A stretch of 64,000 nt of DNA from Gemmatimonadota bacterium (GTDB lineage: Bacteria; Gemmatimonadota; Gemmatimonadetes; Palauibacterales; KS3-K002): assembly GCA_020344215.1 (NCBI GenBank), contig CP070815.1, positions 4,070,058-4,134,057 on the forward strand, read 5' to 3'. Position numbers and translations under genes: made by a program. Below the pieces are notes generated by a model. That model was not told where the DNA came from, ran no database searches, and worked only from the letters and a program-made list of their open reading frames with translations. Positions 29,600-38,492 of this stretch are shown one piece after another. Every line of letters starts with the position of its first letter. Positions within the stretch are counted from its first letter, which is position 1.

Positions 29600-30001
29600 A
29601 TGGCAAGCTTCGTGAGCTCGAACCTCGACCACGAGGTCAGGGACAACTTCGTTGTATTCAAGGTGGACGCGAAGCTCCGCTTCGAGTCCGCCGAGGTGGG
29701 CCACCGCTGGCTGTTCCAGATGGTGTTCATGGAAGCGGACCCGATGAAGGACGACAAGTTGTTCGGTGTGCCCGCCTCGCTCGCCTTCGGCGATCCAAGT
29801 GCCGGCATCATTCGAGAGTACTTCGTTCCCTCCAAGGAGGAGATCGAGCTCTCCTTCGAGAAGGAGTTGCCGGCCCAACACGTCGACACCGAGCCTGGCA
29901 AGGAAGAGGTCTACGCGAACCTCGAGGTCAAGCCGCTGGGTGGGCCGGAGGGTTTCGTGCCGGCGAAGACGCGCACCAATATCACCGAGGTGGACGTCTA
30001 G
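29600..30001 (+). CDS. Hypothetical protein (only plus-strand gene)
   Basis: 133-residue protein I do not recognise. It begins MASFVSSNLDHEVRDNFVVF and is rich in beta-type alternation (FKVDAKLRFESAEVGHRWLF) and acidic residues (PSKEEIELSFEKELP). No signal peptide, membrane segment or cysteines are seen, so a soluble cytoplasmic beta-rich protein is likely. The ATG at 29600 has GGAG eight bases upstream, and a candidate promoter precedes it. It interrupts an otherwise all-leftward 64 kb and ends tail-to-tail with rpmB. Confidence 0.75.
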   Translation: MASFVSSNLDHEVRDNFVVFKVDAKLRFESAEVGHRWLFQMVFMEADPMKDDKLFGVPASLAFGDPSAGIIREYFVPSKEEIELSFEKELPAQHVDTEPGKEEVYANLEVKPLGGPEGFVPAKTRTNITEVDV

Positions 30002-30040
30002 CGTGCCGGGCACCTCGCGGTCGCTTTGTCCCCGCACCTG

Positions 30041-30058
30041 GCCGGGCCCCTTCCCGGC
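30041..30058. other. GC-rich hairpin between convergent genes
   Basis: GCCGGG (30041-30046), loop CCCCTT, CCCGGC (30053-30058), about 40 bp past the plus-strand gene stop. A second hairpin, GCGCGG/CCGCGC, spans 30191-30206 at the rpmB stop. Neither has a U-tract on either strand, so they may slow or stop convergent transcription only with Rho or not at all. Confidence 0.4.
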
Positions 30059-30205
30059 ACCATCCTGGCGCAGATAGGGTACGCGGCGGCGGCGCTGGCC
30101 GCGCCGACTATAGCAGCGGCCGCTGTGGCCTGCCTCAAGAGCGGGCTGCAGCGGCCGTTCGAACTAGCTGGAAGCGTCGCTTGGCAGGGGGCGCGGGGAG
30201 CCGCG

Positions 30206-30397
30206 CTACGGTGCCTTCTGTACCTTCCCAGCCTTGATACAGCGGCTGCACACACGTACTCGCTTAACGACCCCGTCCTCCAACACACGCACACGCTGCA
30301 GGTTCGGTAACCAGCGGCGCCGCGTCCGGTTGTTCGCGTGGCTGACGTTGTTACCCACCGAAGGGATCTTTCCACACGAGTAACAGACCCGTGCCAT
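30206..30397 (-). CDS. rpmB: 50S ribosomal protein L28
   Basis: 63-residue L28, starting [20 protein letters not shown] and ending [17 protein letters not shown]. Two CxxC pairs make this the zinc-binding form. The central [16 protein letters not shown] contacts 23S rRNA in the family. It closes the run of translation genes and stands 46 bp after a small membrane protein gene. Confidence 0.96.
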   Translation of the reverse strand: MARVCYSCGKIPSVGNNVSHANNRTRRRWLPNLQRVRVLEDGVVKRVRVCSRCIKAGKVQKAP

Positions 30398-30442
30398 TAC
30401 CTTCTCCTCATACTTCTGAGACCGACCATCCCCTGGCTCCGC

Positions 30443-30991
30443 TCAGGAGCCGGATTCGTCAGTCGATGTTCTTGCGTCGGTCGACGTCTCCTCGTCTGCG
30501 ACGTAGTAGTCTAGCGAGTCGACCAAGAAGAACGTCGATTGACCTGCCAACCTCTCACGGTTCTCCGGCTCGAAGAAACCGCGCTGCACGTATACATCCA
30601 GCAGCGAATCGGTCAGCGCGTACACTGAGCCCGCGATGCTCAGACTGTCACCGACCGCTACAGTCATCTCCGACTCGACGACCGGACGGTCGAGAATCAG
30701 CGGATAGCCCGGCGATTCGGGCAGATCCACGGTCAGAGTCGCCCGACCCAGGCGCTCGGCCACGGTGACCGGTGATAACAGGATGCGCTCACCTGAGAAC
30801 GCCTCCGGGTTTCTCACGAAGGTCGTGTCGGCGATTCTCGGCAGTTCGGGCAGCGAGTCGGCGGCCACAACTCCCCATTCCACGCTGGAAGATGCCGCGT
30901 ACAGCCAATACATGAATGCGGCAACTACGATGAGGGCTGCCGCCAACCACGGCCCGGTGGCGGTCTTCAACTTCCCGAGCGCGTTCGCCAT
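30443..30991 (-). CDS. Hypothetical membrane-anchored protein
   Basis: 182 residues. One N-terminal transmembrane segment (PWLAAALIVVAAFMYWLYA, about 14-32) is followed by an extracytoplasmic region. The stretch GDSLSIAGSVYALTDSLLDV might be an OB-like or beta-rich fold (faintly CcmE-like in layout but with no heme-binding His motif). The C-terminus is Ser/Thr/Asp-rich. GAGG eight bases before the ATG at 30991 lies within a small ACACG/CGTGT hairpin (31004-31016). Function unknown; its position between rplQ and rpmB is unusual. Confidence 0.78.
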   Translation of the reverse strand: MANALGKLKTATGPWLAAALIVVAAFMYWLYAASSSVEWGVVAADSLPELPRIADTTFVRNPEAFSGERILLSPVTVAERLGRATLTVDLPESPGYPLILDRPVVESEMTVAVGDSLSIAGSVYALTDSLLDVYVQRGFFEPENRERLAGQSTFFLVDSLDYYVADEETSTDARTSTDESGS

Positions 30992-31018
30992 GTGATTATC
31001 CTCACACGAAGCGTGTAG

Positions 31019-31372
31019 TTATTCTACCAGCTGCACGAGGGCAATCTGAGAGCCATCGCCCTTGCGCCGACCCAGCTTGAGGATGCGCATATACCCCCCG
31101 TTCCGGTCGGCGTAGCGCGGGCCTAACGTATCGAAAAGGACCTTCAGCGCCTCTTTGTCGTGTATCGTGCGCGCAGCCTGCCGGCGCGCGTGCAGATCAC
31201 CCCGCCGGGCCAAGGTGATCAGTCGCTCCGCAAACGGACGCAACTCCTTGGCTTTGGCCGTGGTGGTCTTGATTCGCTCGTGGCGGAACAGGCTGGTCGC
31301 CATGTTCGACAGCATAGCCTTCTTGTGGCTGGCCGTCCGGCTGAGTTGCCGCCCTTTCCTTCTATGCCTCAC
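31019..31372 (-). CDS. rplQ: 50S ribosomal protein L17
   Basis: 117 residues, MRHRRKGRQLSRTASHKKAM start and TTTAKAKELRPFAERLITLA, both diagnostic. L17 sits near the peptide exit tunnel. It follows rpoA by 21 bp, the standard end of the alpha operon. Confidence 0.98.
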   Translation of the reverse strand: MRHRRKGRQLSRTASHKKAMLSNMATSLFRHERIKTTTAKAKELRPFAERLITLARRGDLHARRQAARTIHDKEALKVLFDTLGPRYADRNGGYMRILKLGRRKGDGSQIALVQLVE

Positions 31373-31393
31373 GACTCTTTTCCCGTCGTTTGG

Positions 31394-32440
31394 TTACTCG
31401 TTCCCGCCTTCGGAGCCCTCGCTCACAACGTAGAGCTCACCGTCCTCGCCTTCCCGGAAGCTCATGCCGAAACGGAGGCCGTGGGCGCGAAGCAGGTCCT
31501 CGACCTCCTGGAGCGACTTGCGGCCGAAGTTCTCGATCTGCAGGATCTCGTCCTCGCTGCGACGTGCGATGTCACCCAGCGTGTGGATGTTCCCCTTCTC
31601 GAGCGTGTGACGCGAGCGCACCGAGATATCGAACTCCTCCAGCGGCCGGTCCACCAGATCCCTGACCTTCTCGCTCACCGGCACGAGCTCCATCTCCGGC
31701 GCTGCGGTCTCGCCGTTGCCGGCCGCGAAGCGACGCAAGTACTCGAGGTGCTTGGCCATCAGCTCCGCCGAGTAGGCGACCGCCTCCTCGGGCCGCATGG
31801 CACCGTTCGTCTCGACCGTCAGCGTCAGTCGGTCGAAGTCGGTCCGCTGGCCGACGCGCGTCTCATCGACCTTGAAGTTCGCCCTCAGCACGGGGCTGTA
31901 GATCGAGTCGATGAGGATGAGGTCGACGGGATCGTCCTTGTGCCTCTCGTGTTGGTCGGCGAGAACGAAGCCCCGACCCCGGTCGATCCACAGCTCGATG
32001 CGCAGCGGCCGATCCTCAGGCAACTCCTCCTGGAGCGTGAACAGCTGATGATCGCGGTTGATGATGTCGACCTTGGGGTTCGCGGTGATGTGCCGCGCGG
32101 TTATGACGCCCGGCTCCCGAACGACCAGCTCGAGCTTCGCCTCGTCTTCGCCGCTGACGACGCGGAAGACGAGACCCTTGAAACGCTGAATTATCTCGTG
32201 GACGTCCTCCACGACGCCCCCGATCGTCTGGTGCTCGTGCACCACCCCGCTCGCCCGAAACGACCAGATGGCCCAGCCGGGCAGCGAGGAGAGGAGGATT
32301 CGCCGCGTCGCGTTGCCCAGAGTCTGCCCGTAGCCGCGCTCCAGCGGCTGGACGACGAACTCGGCCCAGCGTCCGTCGTCGGACGTCTCGGTCACCTCGA
32401 CTCGTTCTGGTAGAACCCAACCGCGTAAGTCTATCTGCAC
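31394..32440 (-). CDS. rpoA: RNA polymerase alpha subunit
   Basis: 348 residues. The N-terminal assembly domain contains FVVQPLERGYGQTLGNATRR and GVVEDVHEIIQRFKGL; a linker leads to the C-terminal domain (about 270-325) with HTLGDIARRSEDEILQIENF, which binds UP elements and activators. The tail is acidic (EGEDGELYVVSEGSEG). It follows rpsD after a 91-bp spacer with two hairpins. Confidence 0.98.
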   Translation of the reverse strand: MQIDLRGWVLPERVEVTETSDDGRWAEFVVQPLERGYGQTLGNATRRILLSSLPGWAIWSFRASGVVHEHQTIGGVVEDVHEIIQRFKGLVFRVVSGEDEAKLELVVREPGVITARHITANPKVDIINRDHQLFTLQEELPEDRPLRIELWIDRGRGFVLADQHERHKDDPVDLILIDSIYSPVLRANFKVDETRVGQRTDFDRLTLTVETNGAMRPEEAVAYSAELMAKHLEYLRRFAAGNGETAAPEMELVPVSEKVRDLVDRPLEEFDISVRSRHTLEKGNIHTLGDIARRSEDEILQIENFGRKSLQEVEDLLRAHGLRFGMSFREGEDGELYVVSEGSEGGNE

Positions 32441-32461
32441 TGTGAACGCCTCCCTGTGATC

Positions 32462-32506
32462 GCGGCCGAGTGACGGCCGCGGGCTCCGCCGCTATAGCAC
32501 GAGCCC
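32462..32506 (-). other. Two adjacent hairpins in the rpsD-rpoA spacer
   Basis: A perfect 7-bp stem GCGGCCG/CGGCCGC with a 5-base loop (32462-32480) abuts a second stem GGGCTC/GAGCCC (32481-32506). No U-tract follows. They could set the rpoA/rpsD expression ratio or be an mRNA processing site; a known S4 target is usually upstream of rpsM, so this is inference. Confidence 0.55.
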
Positions 32507-32531
32507 CCGATCTATTATTGACCCAGTATCC

Positions 32532-33167
32532 CTATTTCGAGTAAAGCTCGACGATCAACTGCTCCTGAACCGCCAGCGGGATGTCGGCACGGCTCGGCCG
32601 CTCCACGATCTGGCCCGTCAGCTTCTTGTAGTCGACGGAGAGCCAGCCCAGCAACCCATTACCGCCCCGGGCGGCCACCGCCTCCTGGACCACCGGCAAC
32701 TCCTGGCTCGCCGGCTTGACGGAGATCTCGCGCCCCGGAGTCACCTTGTAGCTCGGAACCGTCACGGGCTTCCCGTCCACGAGAATGTGGCCATGCCGCA
32801 CGAGCTGCCGCGCCGCCTTGCGCGAGGGCGCGAAGCCGAGCCTGTAGACGATGTTGTCGAGGCGCATCTCGAGCCCTACGATCAGGTTGTCGCCCGTGAT
32901 CCCCCGCATGCGCGCTGCCTGCTTGAACACATTCCGGAACTGCGCTTCCTGCAGCCCGTAGATACGACGTACCTTCTGCTTCTCACGAAGCTGCACGGCG
33001 TAGTCAGACATGCGGCGCCGGCGTGCCCGCGCCATCCCGTGCTGTCCCGGTGGATAGCTGCGGCGCTCCAGCGCACACTTCTCCGTCTGGCATCTCTTGC
33101 CCTTCAGGAAGAGCTTCTGCCCCTCACGTCGACAGAGCCTGCAAACCGGTCCTGTGTGTCTTGCCAT
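32532..33167 (-). CDS. rpsD: 30S ribosomal protein S4 (zinc form)
   Basis: 211 residues. N-terminal zinc cysteines 9, 12, 26 and 31 (VCRLCRREG, KRCQTEKC) mark the C+ form; the S4 RNA-binding domain is LDNIVYRLGFAPSRKAARQL with HGHILVDGKPVTVPSYKV. S4 nucleates 30S assembly and in many bacteria represses the alpha operon. Confidence 0.98.
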   Translation of the reverse strand: MARHTGPVCRLCRREGQKLFLKGKRCQTEKCALERRSYPPGQHGMARARRRRMSDYAVQLREKQKVRRIYGLQEAQFRNVFKQAARMRGITGDNLIVGLEMRLDNIVYRLGFAPSRKAARQLVRHGHILVDGKPVTVPSYKVTPGREISVKPASQELPVVQEAVAARGGNGLLGWLSVDYKKLTGQIVERPSRADIPLAVQEQLIVELYSK

Positions 33168-33206
33168 GTAACTCTAACGTTGCGCTGTGCTTTTCCGGTG
33201 AACGGC

Positions 33207-33599
33207 CTAGACGCGCCGCTTCTTCGGCGGCCGGCAGCCGTTGTGGGGAATCGGCGTAACATCCCTAATGGAGCGGATTTGCAGGCCTGACGCCTGCAAC
33301 GCCTGAATCGCCGACTCCCGGCCTGATCCGGGTCCCTGGACACGGACGTGCACGCGCTTCATGCCGAGGCCGAGAGCCTCTTTGGCCGCGTGCTCCGCCG
33401 CAACCGTCGCCGCGAACGGCGTCGACTTCTTCGAGCCCTTGAAACCCGATTTGCCGGGGGTCCCCCAGACGACCGTGTTGCCATCCATGTCGGTGATCGT
33501 CACGATCGTGTTGTTGAAGGTCGCCTTGATATAGACGATCCCCTCGACACCGACTTCCTTTTTCTTCTTCGGCCCCGAAGCCTTCTTCTTTGGAGGCAT
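33207..33599 (-). CDS. rpsK: 30S ribosomal protein S11
   Basis: 130 residues. [20 protein letters not shown] and [20 protein letters not shown] are typical, as is the end [18 protein letters not shown]. The N-terminus has the usual Lys-rich extension. It lines the mRNA/E-site platform of the 30S subunit. Confidence 0.98.
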   Translation of the reverse strand: MPPKKKASGPKKKKEVGVEGIVYIKATFNNTIVTITDMDGNTVVWGTPGKSGFKGSKKSTPFAATVAAEHAAKEALGLGMKRVHVRVQGPGSGRESAIQALQASGLQIRSIRDVTPIPHNGCRPPKKRRV

Positions 33600-33646
33600 C
33601 TGGCTCCTTACTCGCTCAGTGTTCCCCTGCCTTGCCCGCTCGCCCG

Positions 33647-34027
33647 CTACTTGCGCGGCGCCTTCTTCTTGCCCGCCACGGTACGACGCGGACCTTTCCG
33701 CGTCCGGGCGTTCGTGTGTGTGCGCTGACCGCGCACCGGCAATCCCTTGCGGTGCCGGACACCTCGGTAGGAGGCGATGTCCATCAGCCGCTTGATGTTC
33801 ATCGAGACCTCAGTGCGCAGAGCACCCTCGACCTTGTAGTCGCTCTCGATGGCCCGGCGCACCCTATTCAGATCCTCGTCCGATAGCTCGTGCATCCGAA
33901 TGTCCGGGCTCACACCGGTCTCGGACAGTATCCTCTTCGAGGTCGCGGACCCGATCCCATAAATGTAGGTGAGGGCCACCTCGACCCGCTTGTTGCTCGG
34001 CAAGTCGACGCCTGCTATTCGTACCAT
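33647..34027 (-). CDS. rpsM: 30S ribosomal protein S13
   Basis: 126 residues from the ATG at 34027 ([20 protein letters not shown]), with [14 protein letters not shown] and the C-terminal [19 protein letters not shown] that reaches the P-site tRNA. A longer frame upstream is just rpmJ in another phase. It starts 5 bp after the rpmJ stop. Confidence 0.97.
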   Translation of the reverse strand: MVRIAGVDLPSNKRVEVALTYIYGIGSATSKRILSETGVSPDIRMHELSDEDLNRVRRAIESDYKVEGALRTEVSMNIKRLMDIASYRGVRHRKGLPVRGQRTHTNARTRKGPRRTVAGKKKAPRK

Positions 34028-34032
34028 CTGCT

Positions 34033-34149
34033 CTAGCCCTGTCGCTGCTTGTGCTTGGGGTTCCGCTTGCAGATGACCCGGACGATGCCACGCCGCCGGA
34101 TGATCTGGCAATGCTCGCAGATACGCTTAACGCTCGATCTTACTTTCAC
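34033..34149 (-). CDS. rpmJ: 50S ribosomal protein L36 (zinc form)
   Basis: 38 residues from a GTG at 34149: [20 protein letters not shown], then [16 protein letters not shown]. The Cys11, Cys14, Cys27 and His ligand set is complete, so this is the zinc-binding form. It lies between infA and rpsM as in most bacteria. Only a weak Shine-Dalgarno is seen. Confidence 0.95.
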   Translation of the reverse strand: MKVRSSVKRICEHCQIIRRRGIVRVICKRNPKHKQRQG

Positions 34150-34176
34150 TTCCGCACCCTGGTCGCTGTTCTGGAG

Positions 34177-34277
34177 CAGCCCAGAAAGATATCCTGGCTG
34201 CCCCGAAGATCAATGGCGACAGCCGCCGGCGAGGCGGCGTCGCAGCGAGTCCCCGGCCACCGGGAACATATGTTCCC
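34177..34277 (-). promoter_or_regulatory. infA-rpmJ spacer with three inverted repeats
   Basis: Three stems lie in the 139-bp gap: CAGCCCAG/CTGGCTG (34177-34200), GCCGCC/GGCGGC (34222-34238), and a perfect 16-bp palindrome GGGAACATATGTTCCC (34262-34277). The last contains GAACATATGTTC, which fits the GAAC-N4-GTTC operator recognised by Bacillus-type LexA. The gap may be the leader and control region of the alpha operon. Confidence 0.5.
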
Positions 34278-34288
34278 CCGCCCGTCCC

Positions 34289-34507
34289 TCACTTGTAACG
34301 GTACGTGATCCGGCCTCGCGTCAGATCGTACGGCGACAGCTCCACCTGAACCTTGTCCCCGGGGAGGATGCGGATGTAGTGCATCCGGATCTTCCCCGAG
34401 ATATGCGCCGTGATCTCATGGCCGTTCTCCAGCTCCACGCGGAACATCGCGTTGGGCAGAGCCTCGACCACCGTCCCGGTCATCTGGATCGAATCTTCCT
34501 TGGCCAC
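34289..34507 (-). CDS. infA: Translation initiation factor IF-1
   Basis: 72-residue OB-fold protein: [60 protein letters not shown], ending RGRITYRYK. It occupies the 30S A site during initiation. It follows map by 15 bp, the usual spc/alpha junction. Confidence 0.98.
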   Translation of the reverse strand: MAKEDSIQMTGTVVEALPNAMFRVELENGHEITAHISGKIRMHYIRILPGDKVQVELSPYDLTRGRITYRYK

Positions 34508-34522
34508 CCGCTGCGCCTCTCC

Positions 34523-35290
34523 TCAGCCCGCCTTCGACGGGACCACCGTGAGCACTCGGGGCCCCTCGTGCGTGACCGCCACCGTATGCTCGAAGTGGGC
34601 CGATACCGTCCCGTCCGCCGTTACCACCGTCCACTCATCGGCGAGCGTGCGGATTTCACGACTGCCCATGTTGAACATCGGCTCGATGGCGAGGACGAGG
34701 CCCGGCTGCAGCCGCAGTCCTTCACCCGGTCGTCCGTAGTTGGGCACCTGCGGGTCCTCATGGGGCCGGCTGCCGATCCCATGGCCCGTCAGCTCCCTTG
34801 GCACGCCGTAACCCACTTCGCGCCCGACCCGCTCGATGGCCGCGCTGATATCGCCGATCCGGGCTTGCGGCTGTGCCGCTTCCACACCACGCCGCAACGC
34901 GCGCTGCGTGACTTCGAGGAGTTGGCGTACGTCGTCTTCGACATTGCCGACCGACAGCGTTATGGCGCCGTCGCCGTAGTACCCCTCGAAGGCGACGCCC
35001 ACGTCGATGCTCACGACATCGCCCTCCTGCAGGACCCGTGATGGCGATGGGATCCCGTGGACGACCTCGTGATTAATGCTGGTGCACAGCGTCGCCGGGA
35101 ACCCGTAGAGGCCCTTGAACGCCGGCATCGCCCCCTCGTGGCTTCGGATCCGCTCTTCCGCCCAGCGATCGAGCTCTTCCGTGGTCACACCGGGCCGAAC
35201 CAGATCGCCGATCTGATCGAGCACTTCCGCGACGATCTCGCAGGCGCGCGCGATGATCTCGATCTCCTCCTCCGTCTTGAGCGTAATCAC
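34523..35290 (-). CDS. map: Methionine aminopeptidase, type I
   Basis: 255-residue pita-bread metalloprotease removing N-terminal Met. Metal/active-site segments visible: EVVHGIPS, SIDVGVAFEGYYGDGAITLS (two Asp ligands), GHGIGSRPHEDPQVPNYG (His) and LAIEPMFNMG (Glu). It overlaps adk (ATGA at 35287-35290) and precedes infA, a very common order. Confidence 0.97.
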   Translation of the reverse strand: MITLKTEEEIEIIARACEIVAEVLDQIGDLVRPGVTTEELDRWAEERIRSHEGAMPAFKGLYGFPATLCTSINHEVVHGIPSPSRVLQEGDVVSIDVGVAFEGYYGDGAITLSVGNVEDDVRQLLEVTQRALRRGVEAAQPQARIGDISAAIERVGREVGYGVPRELTGHGIGSRPHEDPQVPNYGRPGEGLRLQPGLVLAIEPMFNMGSREIRTLADEWTVVTADGTVSAHFEHTVAVTHEGPRVLTVVPSKAG

Positions 35291-35949
35291 CCTAAACCCA
35301 CTACGCGGATCATCTTATCGTATACGTCGTCGACCGAGCCGGCGGCGGCCAATCGGCGCAACGACGAGATCTTCTCGTACCGCTGCAGCAGGGGCTCCGT
35401 ATGCTCCCGGTACACGCGCAGCCGGTTGCGCACCGTCTCCTCGCGATCGTCTTCACGCACCTCCAGCTGCCCACCGCAGTCACCGCAGGTCCCGGCGACC
35501 GCGGGCGGATCGGAGTGGACGTTAAAGACCGCTCCGCAGCTCGGACAGACACGACGCCCGGCGAGGCGCTTGACCAATTCCTCTTCCGGGACGTCGAAAT
35601 AGACCACCGCGTCCAGCTTGACGCCCAGCTCTACCAGCCGCGCGTCGAGCCCTTCCGCCTGGGGCACCGTACGGGGGAAGCCGTCGAGGATGAAACCCTT
35701 CGCCGCTTGCGGCGCGCCCAGCGCTTCGCGCACCAGGCTCAGAACGACTTCATCCGGCACGAGCTCGCCGGCGTCCATGTACCGCTGAGCGTCACGGCCC
35801 AGCGGCGTGTCGTCGCGCACGGCATCGCGGAGGATGTCGCCGGTCGCGAACTTCGGCACTGCCAACCGCGCAGCTAGCCGATCGCCTTGCGTCCCTTTCC
35901 CTGCGCCCGGTGGACCCAACAGTACGAGGTTCACGCTAGGGCCGCTCAC
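35287..35949 (-). CDS. adk: Adenylate kinase (zinc lid)
   Basis: 220 residues. P-loop LGPPGAGKGTQGDRLA near the start, GFILDGFPRTVPQAEGLD, and a long lid with Cys 135, 138, 155 and 158 (CPSC...CGDC), the zinc-stabilised type. It equilibrates AMP, ADP and ATP. secY lies 24 bp upstream. Confidence 0.98.
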   Translation of the reverse strand: MSGPSVNLVLLGPPGAGKGTQGDRLAARLAVPKFATGDILRDAVRDDTPLGRDAQRYMDAGELVPDEVVLSLVREALGAPQAAKGFILDGFPRTVPQAEGLDARLVELGVKLDAVVYFDVPEEELVKRLAGRRVCPSCGAVFNVHSDPPAVAGTCGDCGGQLEVREDDREETVRNRLRVYREHTEPLLQRYEKISSLRRLAAAGSVDDVYDKMIRVVGLG

Positions 35950-35973
35950 GGCCTCGGCCGGCGCCGTCGACTA

Positions 35974-37299
35974 TCACATGTACCTCTGCCGGCCCCGATA
36001 CTTCACCCGCCCCTTCTTCATGAAGCCCTCGTAGTGGCGCAACAGCAGGTGCTGCTGCATCTGCTGGACGGTGTCGAGCGCCACACCAACGACGATGAGC
36101 AGCGCTGTACCGCCGAAGAAGAAGAGCTGTATGTCGAACCAGGCGAAGATCAGGAACGGTACCAGCGCAATCGCCGCCAGGAACAGAGAACCGGGTAGGG
36201 TGATGCGGGAGAGCACATAGTCAATGTACTCCGCCGTTCTCGCTCCCGGCTTCACACCCGGTATGAAGGCTCCTTGCTTGTTCAAGTTCTCAGCAAGGTC
36301 AATCGGGTTGAAGATGATTGCGGTGTAGAAGTATGTGAAGAAGACAATGAGCAACGCGTAGGTGACGTAGTACAGCGTGTTACCCGGCTGGAAGAGATCC
36401 GATATTCGCGCCAGGAACGGCGCGTTCGAAAACGACGCGATCGTTCCGGGAACGACGATGATCGACTGCGCGAAGATGATCGGCATCACGCCGGCCGAGT
36501 TGATCCGCAGAGGAATAAACGACTTCTGGCCCTCGCGGATACGCCCGCGGCCCACGACCTTTCTGGGTATCTGAACCGGTATCTTGCGGGCGGCCATGGT
36601 GACGGCCACGGTGCCCGCGATCACCCCGATCATGACCGCCAGTAGGGCCGCCAGCTTGAAGGCACTGATCGTGCCGACCGAGAGGGCCTCGAACGTGCGT
36701 GCGACCGCGTTGGGGAACCCCTCGACGATCCCGAAGAAGATCAGGAGCGACATGCCGTTGCCGATGCCGCGCTCGGTGATCTGCTCGCCGAGCCACATGA
36801 TGAAGACGCCACCGGCGACGAGCGTCAGTACCGTAACGAAGCGGAAAGCCAAACCGGGATTCGGAACGATAGGCGATTGGGTGCCGGGCTGGCCCTCCAG
36901 GAAGATGGCGTAGGCGTAGCCCTGGAGCAGGCAGAGCAAGACCGTCGTATAGCGGGTCCACTGGTTCAGTCTCTTGCGGCCCTCTTCGCCCTCCTTCTGC
37001 ATCTTCTCGATCGTCGGGAAGACGGCGCCGAGAAGTTGGAACATGATGCTGGCGGAGATGTAGGGCATGATCCCCAGCGCGAAGATCGTCGCCCGCTGCA
37101 GGCCGCCGCCGACGAACATATCGTAGAGGCCGAACAGGGTGCCCTGGAGTGATGCAGCGAGGTCGCGCAAGGCAATAACGTCGACGCCCGGCACCGTGAT
37201 ATGGGAGCCGAGCCGGTAGATCGCCAGACAGCCCAGCGTGAAGAGGATCTTCTGCTTGAGCTCCGGCGCGCGGAGAAGGCTCTGGATCGGGTTCGCCAT
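35974..37299 (-). CDS. secY: Preprotein translocase channel SecY
   Basis: 441-residue membrane protein with ten hydrophobic segments. RLGSHITVPGVD and MFVGGGLQRATIFALGIMPY at the start; GIGNGMSLLIFFGIVEGFPN and IPRKVVGRGRIREGQKSFIP in the ribosome/SecA-contacting loops. It shares one base with rplO and partners SecE (63.5 kb) and SecA (13.5 kb) in this window. Confidence 0.98.
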   Translation of the reverse strand: MANPIQSLLRAPELKQKILFTLGCLAIYRLGSHITVPGVDVIALRDLAASLQGTLFGLYDMFVGGGLQRATIFALGIMPYISASIMFQLLGAVFPTIEKMQKEGEEGRKRLNQWTRYTTVLLCLLQGYAYAIFLEGQPGTQSPIVPNPGLAFRFVTVLTLVAGGVFIMWLGEQITERGIGNGMSLLIFFGIVEGFPNAVARTFEALSVGTISAFKLAALLAVMIGVIAGTVAVTMAARKIPVQIPRKVVGRGRIREGQKSFIPLRINSAGVMPIIFAQSIIVVPGTIASFSNAPFLARISDLFQPGNTLYYVTYALLIVFFTYFYTAIIFNPIDLAENLNKQGAFIPGVKPGARTAEYIDYVLSRITLPGSLFLAAIALVPFLIFAWFDIQLFFFGGTALLIVVGVALDTVQQMQQHLLLRHYEGFMKKGRVKYRGRQRYM

Positions 37300-37742
37300 T
37301 ACTCGGCCTCGTTTACTTCTCCACCAGCTTTCTCGATCTTCTCGCGCGCGGTCCGGCTGAAGGCGTGCGCGGTCACCTTCAGTGCGCGGGCGATTTCACC
37401 CTGACCGAGGATCTTGACGGGTCGCCGGAGCGAGCTGATCAGCGCTGCGGCCTTCATACTCTCAGGCGTCGCCTGATCTCCCTCAACGCGCTCGAGACGG
37501 CCGACGTTGACCACCTGGTACTCGACGCGGCGGTAAGGACGGAAGCCCCGCTTCGGTAGTCTCCGCTGCAGGGGCATCTGGCCACCCTCGAACCACGCCT
37601 TGGTGCCGCCACCGGCGCGAGACTTCTGGCCCTTGTGGCCGCGGCCAGCGGTCTTGCCCACACCCGAGCCGGGGCCGCGGCCGACGCGCTTCGACGCCCG
37701 CTTAGCGCCCTCTGGAACACGAACCGATTCTAGGTGCGTCAT
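37299..37742 (-). CDS. rplO: 50S ribosomal protein L15
   Basis: 147 residues with the Gly-rich N-terminus [20 protein letters not shown] and [16 protein letters not shown] late 50S assembly protein, placed as usual between rpmD and secY. It overlaps the rpmD stop by four bases. Confidence 0.98.
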   Translation of the reverse strand: MTHLESVRVPEGAKRASKRVGRGPGSGVGKTAGRGHKGQKSRAGGGTKAWFEGGQMPLQRRLPKRGFRPYRRVEYQVVNVGRLERVEGDQATPESMKAAALISSLRRPVKILGQGEIARALKVTAHAFSRTAREKIEKAGGEVNEAE

Positions 37743-37948
37743 CTATCTTGGGACCCCTTCTCAGCTTCGTCCGATTCCGGCAGCACCTCGACCAGGTGCC
37801 TGACCTTGAACAGCATGCCGCGGACTGCCGGGCTGTCCGGCTTGACCACGGTGCGCTGGTGCTTGAGGCCCAAGGCCTCAAGCGTGCGACGGATCTTGCG
37901 CGGCGCTCCGAGTCCGCTCTTCACCTGACGGACTCTCAGCTTACTCAC
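37739..37948 (-). CDS. rpmD: 50S ribosomal protein L30
   Basis: 69 residues from a GTG at 37948 ([20 protein letters not shown]), with GGAGG five bases upstream; the first eight bases overlap the rpsE 3' end. [20 protein letters not shown] and [14 protein letters not shown] are typical of L30. Confidence 0.95.
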   Translation of the reverse strand: MSKLRVRQVKSGLGAPRKIRRTLEALGLKHQRTVVKPDSPAVRGMLFKVRHLVEVLPESDEAEKGSQDR

Positions 37949-38492
37949 GTCGTCCTCCACGTAGCTCTTCCACGGGAATGTCGCGCTCCCACGCGGCCCG
38001 CTCCGCCGTCACCAGGCTACTGAGGCCGTCCATGGTCGCCCGCACCAGGTTGACCGGGTTGTTCGAGCCGAGGCTCTTGGTCAGGATGTCCTGAACGCCT
38101 GCACACTCGAGCACAGCGCGCACCGGTCCCCCGGCGATCACACCGGTCCCCGGACCGGCGGGCCGAAGCAGCACTTTGCCAGCGCCATGGTGCCCCAAGA
38201 TTTCGTGCGGGATCGTGCCGTGCCGCACGATGGGCACCTCGATCATGTCCCGGCGCGCCTGCTCGAACCCCTTGCGGATCGCCTCGGCGACCTGGTTCGC
38301 CTTGCCGAGGGCGGTGCCGACGCGACCCTGCTGGTCGCCGGCCGCCACGAGGGCCGTGAAGGAGAAGCGGCGTCCGCCCTTCACCACCTTAGCCACGCGA
38401 TTGATGTATATGACGTTCTCGACGAACTCGCTCTCACGGGTTCGCTTCTCACGCTTTTCTCGCTTGTCCCGGCTTTCCCGCTGAGTGGCCAC
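37941..38492 (-). CDS. rpsE: 30S ribosomal protein S5
   Basis: 183 residues from GTG 38492, which shares a base with the rplR stop (TAGTG), with AAGGA before it. The N-terminus is very basic ([19 protein letters not shown]); the core contains [20 protein letters not shown] and [21 protein letters not shown]5 contributes to decoding fidelity and 30S helicase activity. Confidence 0.97.
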   Translation of the reverse strand: MATQRESRDKREKREKRTRESEFVENVIYINRVAKVVKGGRRFSFTALVAAGDQQGRVGTALGKANQVAEAIRKGFEQARRDMIEVPIVRHGTIPHEILGHHGAGKVLLRPAGPGTGVIAGGPVRAVLECAGVQDILTKSLGSNNPVNLVRATMDGLSSLVTAERAAWERDIPVEELRGGRRE

